Shown: positions 56,527 to 64,000 of the stretch, one piece after another
Position numbering within the stretch: position 1 is the first letter of the stretch
Layout: the number at the start of each line of letters is the position of its first letter
Assembly (NCBI RefSeq): GCF_019429535.1
Contig: NZ_JAHXZM010000004.1
Coordinates: forward strand, 1 to 64,000
Direction: 5' to 3'
Origin: Sphingomonas citricola
GTDB taxonomy: Bacteria > Pseudomonadota > Alphaproteobacteria > Sphingomonadales > Sphingomonadaceae
Length of the DNA: 64,000 nucleotides
Made by a program: the position numbers and the translations under genes
The notes under the pieces: model-generated
The model's database searches: none
What the model was told of the DNA's origin: nothing
The model's input: only the letters and a program-made list of their open reading frames with translations

Positions 56527-57536
56527 GTCGCGGTTCCGGCTGAACGGTCGGCCGTCAGGTCGACGGCTATGACCGGCGCCGTCACCGGCCGGCGCGGTCG
56601 CGCCAGCCCCTGGAGCGTCCCGATCGCGATCACGTTCCACGTCACCAACGAGTACAACCCGACGCGCAAACTTCCGCGCCGGATCGAAAGAAACGCGAGC
56701 GGCAGCAGCAACACCGCGAGCAGGATGGCCCAGCGACCGCTCAACCCCGCAACGAGGACCGCCAGCCACCAGCCGTAGACGATCACGCTATAGCGCAGCT
56801 GCGCGAACTGGCGCAGCACCTGCCGCCAGTGCGGCTGTCCCCAGGCGGCGCGGATCACCTCACCCGCCCCGCCCGCGTAACCGCTGCGCAGCCGTCGCCA
56901 CATCAGGCGATACCCGCCCGTTGCATGGCCGTGATGCTCGACCGCGGCGACGTCGATCCGCGCCAGCCGCCAGCCCGCGGCGCGGAGCCGCGCCGCCAGC
57001 TCGAATTCCTCGAAGGCGTGGAGATTGCGGTCGGCAAAATGCCCCACCGCGCGCACCGCCGCGACGCGGTAGAGCCCACCGCAGTCGAGCCGGTCGACGT
57101 CGCCCGCCACCGCACTGCCCTTCACGCGGTCGTTGCGCGCGCGCAGTTCGAACTCGATGCTGTCGGTGTTCGCCTCGCGTACGCGCCCGCCGACCGCGGC
57201 ATGGCCCGGATTGGCCTCCAGGAAAGCGACACCCGCCACCAGAAAATCGGCGTCGAGCACCATGTCGCCGTCGAGCAGGTAGAAATAGTCGGCGTCGACC
57301 GACTGGAAAGCTAGCTGCGCGCCCGTCCCGCACGATCGCTCGGCGGGGTCGGCGAGCTGCAACACGCGCACGCCCGGATGCGTCCGCGCGCGTGCCACGG
57401 TGTCGTCGCTTGATCCGCTGTCAGCGAGCACGATCGTACCGCCGCCGACCCGGTCGAGCGCCGCGCGCGCACTCGAGAGTGCCGCGTCGATGTGCGCCGC
57501 CTCGTTGAGCGCCTTGATCCCGACCGCAACCGTCAC
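56523..57536 (-). CDS. Glycosyltransferase family 2 (GT-A) with C-terminal membrane helices
   Basis: 337 aa. GTG start overlapping the previous stop (GTGA). GT-A fold: VAVGIKALNEAAHIDAAL, nucleotide-binding ADSGSSDDT, the DxD-like metal site in LLDGDMVLDADF and the acceptor-side FEEFELAARLRAAGW (ED motif equivalent). Two or three membrane helices near the C-terminus (about residues 240-305) tether it. Inverting transferase; substrates unknown. Confidence 0.9.
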   Translation of the reverse strand: MTVAVGIKALNEAAHIDAALSSARAALDRVGGGTIVLADSGSSDDTVARARTHPGVRVLQLADPAERSCGTGAQLAFQSVDADYFYLLDGDMVLDADFLVAGVAFLEANPGHAAVGGRVREANTDSIEFELRARNDRVKGSAVAGDVDRLDCGGLYRVAAVRAVGHFADRNLHAFEEFELAARLRAAGWRLARIDVAAVEHHGHATGGYRLMWRRLRSGYAGGAGEVIRAAWGQPHWRQVLRQFAQLRYSVIVYGWWLAVLVAGLSGRWAILLAVLLLPLAFLSIRRGSLRVGLYSLVTWNVIAIGTLQGLARPRRPVTAPVIAVDLTADRSAGTAT

Positions 57537-58762
57537 GCTGCCCCGCCTCCTGCACGGCCCCCCGCGCCATTTCTCGCGCCGCTTCCCGCCAGCGCGCGAT
57601 AGCGCGCCAGATACGCGGATGCCATCGTATCGGGGCTGAAGCGCGCCGCGATCACGTCGCGAAACGGCGCCACGCGACGCCGCGCGGCTGCGGGATCGTC
57701 GATCACCTGGGCGAGCAGCGCCGCCAGTGCGGGAACGTCGTCGACCGCGGCCCGGAACGGGTAATCCGCCGGCACCACCTCGTCGAGCCCGGGCGCGTCG
57801 GTCGTGATCGCGGGCACGCCGGCGAGCAGCGCTTCCGCCGCGAGCAGCCCGAACCCCTCGAACCGCGATGGCAACAGCACCGCGTCATAGTCATCCAGCC
57901 GCTCGGCCAGGTTCGGGATCGGATCGACCAATCGCACGTCCCACGCTGCTTCATCGGCCGCCGCCGCGACGCGGTCGCGCAGCACGCCCGTGCCCGCGAT
58001 CGTCACTGCCACGTCGGCGCGCGGCGTTCGCGTGCGCGCGTCGGCGAGGATCGCGGGCAGCAGGTCGGCGCCCTTCTGCTGGTGGAGCCGTCCAGCGAAC
58101 AGGACCTTTGCCGAGCGATTGTCGCCAGACGCCCGCTGCTGCGCGGGCGCGGGGCGCGCCACGCCGTTGTAGATCACGTCGGTGGCGCGCGGGCGGCGCA
58201 CCGCGATCGCCGCATCGGCACGCGCAGCGTTGCGCGACACCGCCACCGCGGTGCCGTAGTCGAGCCGCGCGGTAACCCAGTGCCCGATCATCCCCCAGTC
58301 GATCCACAATTCGCAATTGTGGACCGTGCGCAGCAACGGCGTGCGACGAGCCCGACGCGACAGCAACGTTGCAATTGCCAGCGTCAGCTCGGGGATCTCG
58401 GTGTGGACGTGAATCACGTCGGGCCGCACGTCCGCGACGGTGCGGGCAAGCGCGCGCGCGGCGAGCACGACACCGCCCGACTTGAACCCGCGGCTGGTGC
58501 CGGTGGTGTGGGGGACGCCCCAGCGATCCAGCCGTGCCGCCATGTCCTGCCCGACCGCGCTTCGTCGCTCGCTGCCCAGCACCGCGAACAGCGCGAAATC
58601 GGCGCGGTCGCGCAAACGGTCGATCAGGTCGAGCGCGACCATCTCCGCGCCGCCCATGTCGAGGTGCGTGATGACGTGCAGCACCCGCGGCCGCCGGTCC
58701 TCGCCGACATGGCGGCCACAGGCTTGCGCCGGCGTCAATTCCTTCCCGCCCCCCGCGGTCAT
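57533..58762 (-). CDS. Glycosyltransferase family 4 (GT-B), first gene of the minus operon
   Basis: 409 aa from ATG 58762. VLHVITHLDMGGAEMVALDL is the typical GT4 N-terminus, VLFAGRLHQQKGADLLPAI the donor-half start, and PSRFEGFGLLAAEALLAGVP the E-x7-E motif. The sequence upstream in frame is antisense shadow of the divergent acyltransferase. It heads the coupled run of seven minus-strand genes down to 50200. The 39 bp to the divergent acyltransferase start are too short for two full promoters, so the promoters must overlap coding sequence or each other. Confidence 0.92.
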   Translation of the reverse strand: MTAGGGKELTPAQACGRHVGEDRRPRVLHVITHLDMGGAEMVALDLIDRLRDRADFALFAVLGSERRSAVGQDMAARLDRWGVPHTTGTSRGFKSGGVVLAARALARTVADVRPDVIHVHTEIPELTLAIATLLSRRARRTPLLRTVHNCELWIDWGMIGHWVTARLDYGTAVAVSRNAARADAAIAVRRPRATDVIYNGVARPAPAQQRASGDNRSAKVLFAGRLHQQKGADLLPAILADARTRTPRADVAVTIAGTGVLRDRVAAAADEAAWDVRLVDPIPNLAERLDDYDAVLLPSRFEGFGLLAAEALLAGVPAITTDAPGLDEVVPADYPFRAAVDDVPALAALLAQVIDDPAAARRRVAPFRDVIAARFSPDTMASAYLARYRALAGSGARNGAGGRAGGGAA

Positions 58763-58801
58763 CCTCGTCGTCCCTAGCAGCGCCCCAGCTTCACCTATAG
58801 A

Positions 58802-60808
58802 ATGACGGACGAGCGGGGGAGCGTAGAATTGTCCATCACAGCGCCTGTGGTCACGCCGGCTGATCTGCGCGGGGCACCGGCCGATTATCCGGCGACCGGC
58901 GCCGCCCCATCCGCCCGCATCTCGGCCCCGATCCGCTACCGTCCCGACATCGACGGGCTGCGCGCGCTGGCGATCCTGCCGATCCTGCTGCTTCATTGCG
59001 GTGTCACCGGGCTGCGCGGCGGGTTCGTCGGCGTCGACGTCTTTTTCGTGATCTCGGGCTATCTCATCACCGCAATCATGACGCGCGACATCGAGCGCGG
59101 CGCGTTCTCGATTACGCGCTTCTATCGTCACCGCATCGTCCGCATCCTGCCCGCGCTGCTGGTGATGATCGCGGTCACGCTCGCACTCGGCTGCGCGCTG
59201 CTGCTCCCCAACCAGATCCGCGACCTGGGGCACAGCGTCGCCGCGACGAGCGCGTTCGGCTCGAACGTCTATTTCTACCTGACGTCGGACTATTTCGCCG
59301 CCGCCTCGGACGCGAAGCCGCTGGTCCACACCTGGTCGCTCGCGGTCGAGGAGCAATTTTACCTCGTCTATCCGCTGCTGCTCTGGGCGATGCGCCGCGC
59401 GCCGCGCGAGCGATTGATCGCGGTAATCGCCGGGCTCGCCGCGGTGTCGTTTCTCGCCGGCGCGTGGCTGGCGGTGACGCGCCCGTCGGCGGGCTTCTAC
59501 CTGCTGCCCGCGCGCGTATGGGAACTGGCGCTCGGCGCCCTGGTCGCGCTCGGCGCGGTGCCGACCATCCGCCGCCCGGGCTGGCGCGCCGCGCTCTGCC
59601 TGGCCGCGCTCGTCGTGATCGCGCTCAGCACGGTCGCGATCTCCAGCCGCTGGCCGTTCCCGGTGCCGTTCGCCGCGCCCCCCGCGCTCGCCGCCGCGAT
59701 CCTGATCGCCTATGGACGGGACGGACCCAGCGCCAGGCTGCTCGCCAGCGCACCGCTCCGCGCGGTCGGGCTTGTCTCCTATTCGGCCTATCTGTGGCAC
59801 CGGCCGATCATCGCTTTGTACCAGAGCCGCCACGGCTCGACGCTGCGCATCGGCGAAACCGCGCTGCTGCTGGCGCTCTCGCTCGGCGCCGCCGTGCTCA
59901 GCTACGCGCTGGTCGAACGCCCGGCGAGCCGGCGCTGGCGCGACGGCAGCGGACTGCGCGTTCACGCGGTCGCGGTCGCGCTGCTCGTTCTCACCGCGCT
60001 CGCGGGGCTGGGGATCGCCGACGCGGCCGATCGTATCCGCCCGCTGCCGCCACGGCTCGCGCGCGCGGCGAGCTACATCGGCTGGGACGCGACCGCCGCG
60101 GGCAGACGACAGTTCGGCACCGACCGCTGTTTTACGATCCCGACCGGTGCCGCGTTCGACCCCGCCTGCCTCGCGCTCTCCGCGACGCGCGCGAACGTCA
60201 TGCTGATCGGCGACAGCCACGCCGCGCATTTCTCACAAGCACTGCGCCTGCTCCGCCCCGACGTCCACGTGGTCCAGGCGACTGCGGCGGGGTGCCGGCC
60301 GCTGCTGCGTGGCGGCGGGATCGCGCGCTGCCGCGCGGTCATGGAGCGCGCGTTCACCCAGACCGATTTCACGCGCGTCGACACGGTGATTCTCTCGGCG
60401 CTGTGGTTGCCATTCGAGCAGCCCACCCTGCTCGATACGATCCGATCCTTGCGCGCGCGCGGCGTGCGAGTCGTCGTGCTCGGCCCCTCGGTCGAGTACG
60501 ACACCGACCTGCCGATCCTGGTGGTGCGCGGCGCGCGCGAAGGCGACCCGCGGCTCGCCGACCGGTATCGTATCGATGCACGCGCCGCGCTCGACCGCGT
60601 GATGGCCGCGCCGGTGCGCGCGGCGGGGGCCACCTACGTCTCGGTGATCGCGGCCGAGTGCGCATCCCCAGACCGGGCCACGTCGTGCCCGCTGACGACC
60701 CGCGACGGCACGCCACTCCACTTCGACCATTCGCACTTCACCCCCGCGGGCGCGCGACTGGTGCTCGGGCGCGTGCTCGCGGTGGTGCCGCTCACTTCCC
60801 CGCGGTGA
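58802..60808 (+). CDS. Acyltransferase 3 family protein with C-terminal SGNH domain (OafA-like)
   Basis: 668 aa. The N-terminal part (residues about 40-400) is the ten-helix acyltransferase-3 domain: RYRPDIDGLRALAIL, FVGVDVFFVISGYLIT, SLAVEEQFYLVYPL with the conserved Glu residues. The C-terminal periplasmic SGNH hydrolase-like domain has NVMLIGDSHAAHFSQALRL (block I Ser) and HFDHSHFTPAGARLV (block V Asp/His). Such fusions O-acetylate surface polysaccharides using cytoplasmic acetyl-CoA. Its last 17 bases overlap the convergent O-antigen-ligase-like gene. Confidence 0.93.
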   Translation: MTDERGSVELSITAPVVTPADLRGAPADYPATGAAPSARISAPIRYRPDIDGLRALAILPILLLHCGVTGLRGGFVGVDVFFVISGYLITAIMTRDIERGAFSITRFYRHRIVRILPALLVMIAVTLALGCALLLPNQIRDLGHSVAATSAFGSNVYFYLTSDYFAAASDAKPLVHTWSLAVEEQFYLVYPLLLWAMRRAPRERLIAVIAGLAAVSFLAGAWLAVTRPSAGFYLLPARVWELALGALVALGAVPTIRRPGWRAALCLAALVVIALSTVAISSRWPFPVPFAAPPALAAAILIAYGRDGPSARLLASAPLRAVGLVSYSAYLWHRPIIALYQSRHGSTLRIGETALLLALSLGAAVLSYALVERPASRRWRDGSGLRVHAVAVALLVLTALAGLGIADAADRIRPLPPRLARAASYIGWDATAAGRRQFGTDRCFTIPTGAAFDPACLALSATRANVMLIGDSHAAHFSQALRLLRPDVHVVQATAAGCRPLLRGGGIARCRAVMERAFTQTDFTRVDTVILSALWLPFEQPTLLDTIRSLRARGVRVVVLGPSVEYDTDLPILVVRGAREGDPRLADRYRIDARAALDRVMAAPVRAAGATYVSVIAAECASPDRATSCPLTTRDGTPLHFDHSHFTPAGARLVLGRVLAVVPLTSPR

Positions 60809-62252
60809 CGACCGGGCGCGCGCTGCGGCGCGTGCGCTGGCGCAGTTCGCGCATCACCGCGTCGCCCGCGTCCTTCTTCACCGTTCGCCGCTCACCCAGC
60901 GTCGCGTAATGCGCGAAGGCGACCGCGAAGAAGAAGATCGTGCTGACGATCGCGTCGCGTTCAAACATGCCGGTCTCGGTCGTATTGTGCCCGATGCAGA
61001 ACATCAGCATCGCGGAGATCAGCGCGCCCTGCCCCTTGGGCGCCTGCTCGCTCACCAGCAACCGCGCGAGCGGCCACACCGCCATCGCGAACACCATCAA
61101 CAGCACGCCCGGCAGTCCGACCGTCACCAGCTGGTCGAGATAGCCCGAGTGACCGACGAAGATCGTGGTGACGAAACCCTGCCCATATTGGAACACCGGG
61201 CTTCCTGCCTCAATGTTCCAGAACGACCCGAAGCCCGCGCCGAGCGGATGCTCGCTCGCGTAGCTGAGCAGCGTGGACCAGATGTGACCGCGCCCCGTGA
61301 ACGCCTTGGGGCTGGTCAGATCCGCCTGCAACACGTCCTTGTACGCGGTCAGCAGGTACAGGATCAACGCGGCGCCGATCGTCATCAGCGGGATCAGATA
61401 CGCGCGCAGCCGGCGATTGACGAACTCGAACACTGCGCCGCCCATCAACGCGAGCACCAGCATGCCGGCCGACGTCTTCGACTGCGAGCGCCACAGGAAA
61501 TACACCGACGCGACGATCGCGAAGATCCGCACGGTGCGCCTGACCTGTTTGGCATCGAAGGTGAACATCACCACGCACAATGCCGCCACCGCACCGGCGA
61601 AGTTCTTGTGCCCCAAAAACCCGCGCCACATGTCACCGGTCAACGAATTTCCGGCCTCGCTCGCCGGATGAATGCCGACGCTCGGGTCAATGAAGACGAA
61701 CAGATAGCTGATCAGTACCGAGGCAAGGAGTGCGTAGCGCAGGATCTGGGCGCTAAGTTGATATCCGCCGTGCCGCACCAGGCTGAATGCCATCCAGCCG
61801 ACCAAGGTGGTCAGGAACACGCGCCGCACCGCGACACCGGGATCGAGCGCCCACGACAGGCTGATCCAGCACCATGCGAAAGCGACGAGCACCGGCCAGG
61901 GAAATGCGATCCAGGAAGCCCCGCGTGCGACCGGGCGGACCGCGTAGATCGTCAGCGCGAGGATCATTAGATAGCCAATCTGCCGCGCCACGCTGCCCTC
62001 GCCCGCGGCCAGGCCGTCCTCGATCGTCATCAGCGGGCCGAGCAGCACCATCGCGACCAGCGCGACGATCGCGATCTTCAACGGCGCGAGATGGTCGGCC
62101 TGCGTGAACGTGGGCGATGCATCGCCGCGTTCGCCGCCACCGAACTGCGACAGCCAGTCGGCCCGAAACGATCCAGGCCTAAACGATCCGGCCTTAACCG
62201 ACGCCGCCTCGTACGGCCCTGCCTCATACCCACCGCCTGAACCTGAAGGCAT
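60792..62252 (-). CDS. O-antigen ligase/polymerase (Wzy/WaaL-like) protein, second copy
   Basis: 486 aa from ATG 62252. Same arrangement as the protein at 51504-52865: GDMWRGFLGHKNFAGAVAALC, TGRGHIWSTLLSYASEHPLG, GHSGYLDQLVTVGLPG and GHNTTETG. It differs by a longer Gly/Ser/Ala-rich cytoplasmic N-terminus (about 65 residues) and a basic C-terminal tail. In a Wzx/Wzy locus one copy may polymerise and the other ligate, or they serve two polymers. 3' end overlaps the acyltransferase gene by 17 bp. Confidence 0.9.
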   Translation of the reverse strand: MPSGSGGGYEAGPYEAASVKAGSFRPGSFRADWLSQFGGGERGDASPTFTQADHLAPLKIAIVALVAMVLLGPLMTIEDGLAAGEGSVARQIGYLMILALTIYAVRPVARGASWIAFPWPVLVAFAWCWISLSWALDPGVAVRRVFLTTLVGWMAFSLVRHGGYQLSAQILRYALLASVLISYLFVFIDPSVGIHPASEAGNSLTGDMWRGFLGHKNFAGAVAALCVVMFTFDAKQVRRTVRIFAIVASVYFLWRSQSKTSAGMLVLALMGGAVFEFVNRRLRAYLIPLMTIGAALILYLLTAYKDVLQADLTSPKAFTGRGHIWSTLLSYASEHPLGAGFGSFWNIEAGSPVFQYGQGFVTTIFVGHSGYLDQLVTVGLPGVLLMVFAMAVWPLARLLVSEQAPKGQGALISAMLMFCIGHNTTETGMFERDAIVSTIFFFAVAFAHYATLGERRTVKKDAGDAVMRELRQRTRRSARPVVTAGK

Positions 62253-62620
62253 GATCTGTGTCCCGCTTCGACACGCTCGGCGCACGCCGCCGGCCCCGTC
62301 GATGATCTTGATCGCCGTTTCTATCGCCCGCCCCCGACATCGTCCAGCCGGCACCCGACGTGCCGGCCTGTTTCAGCAGCAACACCTCCGATCAAAAATC
62401 CTTACAATACAGTAACTCGTTGAGACCAACTCCCGATCACGTCTTCCGAAAGCCTCCGGTTTTGGCTACTCAGCCATTTCGCTTCAGAGGAAGCGGCCCG
62501 TCCGTTGTCATGAACATTGGCGTGCCGCATGGTCGGGGGCGGATCAGGGGCGGCTTACGTTGATGGCGAGCGCCTCGTTCACCTTGTGTGGACGGGTGTT
62601 CTGGCAGGGTGTGTGTCGGC
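62253..62620. other. Divergent promoter region of ligase-like gene and initiating sugar transferase
   Basis: 368 bp with no gene. The centre (about 62390-62480, AAAAATCCTTACAATACAGTAACTCG) is much richer in A/T than surrounding DNA and is the likely site of promoters for both directions. A hairpin at 62347-62367 lies in the leader of the minus-strand gene. Confidence 0.6.
62347..62367 (-). promoter_or_regulatory. Leader hairpin of the second O-antigen-ligase-like gene
   Basis: Perfect 8-base arms GCCGGCAC and GTGCCGGC with a 5-base loop, about 95 bp upstream of the minus-strand start at 62252 and therefore probably inside its mRNA leader. No T-run, so a regulatory or stabilising hairpin rather than a terminator. 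Confidence 0.35.
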
Positions 62621-64000
62621 ATGTTGGGGAACGTCGATCCATGCGATGCGCGACACTCCGTCGCAGCGGAAACGCATCAGGTGACTGAGCGCCGATCCGG
62701 TGCGCAGTGGCGGCCGCGCACAGCACTGCTGCAATTCCGCGCGCTTAGCTACTTGATGCTCGCCGATACCCTGGCGGTCGTCGCCGGTTTCGGCGTCGCC
62801 GCCTCGCTTCGCGCCGCGCCGTCGCGTGAACTAGGCTGGCTGATCTTCGTGCTCGTGCTCGTCCCGACGTACGGATTGTTCGCGTCGAACTTCAAGGCGT
62901 TCGAGATCGCGACGCTGCAGGACCCTTTTCGCGCCATCAGGCGGAGCCTGCAGGGGTTCGCGCTCGCGATCGGCAGCGTGACGCTGGTGATCTTCTACCT
63001 CAAGTCGAGCACCATCTTTCCGCGCCTGACGATCGGCGTCGGCTCCGCGCTGTCGGCCGCGTTCCTCGCCGGCATCCGTTACGCGTTCGTTCGCCATCTC
63101 GCCCAGCTGATCGGCGGCAATCCGTTCAGCTCGGTGCTGCTGTACGATCCCGGCGTGGCGATTCCGCGCGGCAGCTACTCGATGGTCATGGCGGCCGAAT
63201 CGTATTTCGACCCCGAGGAACATGATCCGCACATGTACGACCGGCTGGCGACACTGATCGCGAGCGCCGACCGGGTGGTCGTTGCCTGCACACCGCAGCG
63301 CCGCAGCGCCTGGGCGGCCGCCTTGCGCGGCGCGAACGTCCAGGGCGAGATCATCGTACCCGAACTTGCCGTGATGGCGCCGCTCGGTTTCGGGCCCGAC
63401 CGCTCCACCCCCACGGTGATCGTCGCGACCGGACCGCTCGGCCTAGGCGACCGCCTCGTCAAGCGGTTGTTCGACCTGCTCGTTGCCGGGGTGGCGCTAT
63501 TGTGCATGCTGCCGCTTCTGGCCATCACGGCGCTGGCGGTTCGGTTGACCAGCGAGGGGCCGATCCTGTTCCGGCAGGTGCGGATCGGTCGCGGCAACCA
63601 GATGTTCGAGGTGCTCAAGTTCCGCTCGATGTACGTCCAGCAGCTCGACGGTGCGGGCCATCGCTCCGCCTCGCGCGACGACGATCGCATCACGCCGGTC
63701 GGCCGCATGATCCGCCGCACCAGCCTCGACGAACTGCCGCAGCTTATCAACGTCCTGAAAGGCGACATGAGCATCGTCGGCCCGCGCCCGCACGCGCTCG
63801 GTTCGCGCGCGGCCGACAAGCTTTTCTGGGAGGTCGACCAGCGTTACTGGGACCGCCACGCCGCGAAGCCGGGGTTGACCGGGCTCGCGCAGGTTCGCGG
63901 ATTTCGCGGCGCGACGCTGATAGAGGACGATTTGCGCAATCGCCTGCAGGCCGATCTGGAATATCTCGAAAACTGGTCGATCTGGCGCGATCTCAAGATC
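62621..64000 (+). CDS. Polyprenyl glycosylphosphotransferase (initiating sugar transferase), 3' end outside window
   Basis: Starts polysaccharide assembly by putting a sugar-1-phosphate on undecaprenyl phosphate. The frame runs open to the window end (460 codons from ATG 62621; a GTG at 62681 is the alternative start). Four to five N-terminal helices, then a nucleotide-binding-like middle domain, then the catalytic domain: KRLFDLLVAGVALLCMLPLL membrane hairpin, SEGPILFRQVRIGRG, KFRSMYVQ, TSLDELPQLINVLKGDMS and VGPRPHALG, ending near GLTGLAQVRGFRG. This is the WbaP/GumD/SpsB-type layout; the sugar is probably glucose or galactose but is not determined. Only a few codons at the end should be missing. 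Confidence 0.93.
   Translation, partial: MLGNVDPCDARHSVAAETHQVTERRSGAQWRPRTALLQFRALSYLMLADTLAVVAGFGVAASLRAAPSRELGWLIFVLVLVPTYGLFASNFKAFEIATLQDPFRAIRRSLQGFALAIGSVTLVIFYLKSSTIFPRLTIGVGSALSAAFLAGIRYAFVRHLAQLIGGNPFSSVLLYDPGVAIPRGSYSMVMAAESYFDPEEHDPHMYDRLATLIASADRVVVACTPQRRSAWAAALRGANVQGEIIVPELAVMAPLGFGPDRSTPTVIVATGPLGLGDRLVKRLFDLLVAGVALLCMLPLLAITALAVRLTSEGPILFRQVRIGRGNQMFEVLKFRSMYVQQLDGAGHRSASRDDDRITPVGRMIRRTSLDELPQLINVLKGDMSIVGPRPHALGSRAADKLFWEVDQRYWDRHAAKPGLTGLAQVRGFRGATLIEDDLRNRLQADLEYLENWSIWRDLKI

Noticed and set aside
57533..60229. Much longer version of the glycosyltransferase at 57533 (898 codons)
   Set aside because: The extra upstream part is antisense to the acyltransferase gene and Arg/Asp-rich; the real protein starts at 58762.
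45430..64000. Sphingan (gellan/welan) gene cluster
   Set aside because: The order and content differ from known sps/gel clusters: no rml genes, no spsR-like lyase and no Wza/Wzc-type export genes are visible here, so only a general Wzx/Wzy-type assignment is justified.

Overview
The window is high-GC alphaproteobacterial chromosome, most likely from a sphingomonad (Sphingomonas or a close relative). The inference rests on gene content: a large oligomer-type TonB-dependent receptor, two M13 peptidases, a DUF2793 gene closing a gene-transfer-agent (GTA) tail block, an OmpA protein with a polyproline linker, and a Wzx/Wzy exopolysaccharide locus. No rRNA, tRNA or CRISPR array was seen. Because of the GC content nearly every gene has long Arg-rich shadow frames on the other strand.

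Layout. 1-25.7 kb is housekeeping and metabolism: a partial MFS carrier, a secreted M13 peptidase, an ABC-2 exporter pair, a DHA2 drug carrier, an acyl-CoA ligase/dehydrogenase pair, NnrU, a POT peptide carrier, a nitroreductase, a short GntR regulator, two exported small proteins, a second acyl-CoA dehydrogenase, TsaC/Sua5, MsrA, GalE, a CitE-like lyase, a PAP2 phosphatase, an old-yellow-enzyme oxidoreductase, a ModE-like regulator, DUF2585, an isoprenylcysteine-methyltransferase-like protein and glutamate-cysteine ligase. 25.8-27.0 kb is the OmpA protein with a clear terminator.

27.1-31.2 kb is the most unusual part: a collapsed GTA/phage-tail cluster on the minus strand. A small-terminase-like gene is followed directly by a start-less tail-chaperone fragment, a tape-measure gene, the front part of a large tail protein, the front part of a DUF2460 gene and the back part of the large baseplate protein, then DUF2793. 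The large terminase, portal, protease, capsid and several tail genes are absent, and the junctions are out of frame, so this looks like a decayed element produced by several internal deletions.

31.8-43.4 kb holds the TonB receptor, an aquaporin-katG pair preceded by two FNR/FixK-like boxes, a second M13 peptidase (TTG start), a small protein plus nucleoside deaminase, and a DUF885 protein. 43.4-45.1 kb is a gene-poor stretch occupied by a decaying tandem array with a period of about 266 bp.

45.4-64 kb is an exopolysaccharide/O-antigen-type locus: a UDP-sugar dehydrogenase, a membrane-anchored GH74-like double beta-propeller protein, a WecG/TagA transferase, a GT39-like membrane protein, two Wzy/ligase-like proteins, a Wzx flippase, four other glycosyltransferases, an acyltransferase with SGNH domain and, cut by the window end, the initiating polyprenyl-phosphate sugar transferase. 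The minus-strand core of this locus (58.76 to 50.2 kb) is packed as a translationally coupled operon: five of its junctions are 4-base NTGA overlaps using GTG or TTG starts. Together these genes would build a lipid-linked repeat unit, flip it, polymerise it, decorate it and possibly trim it.
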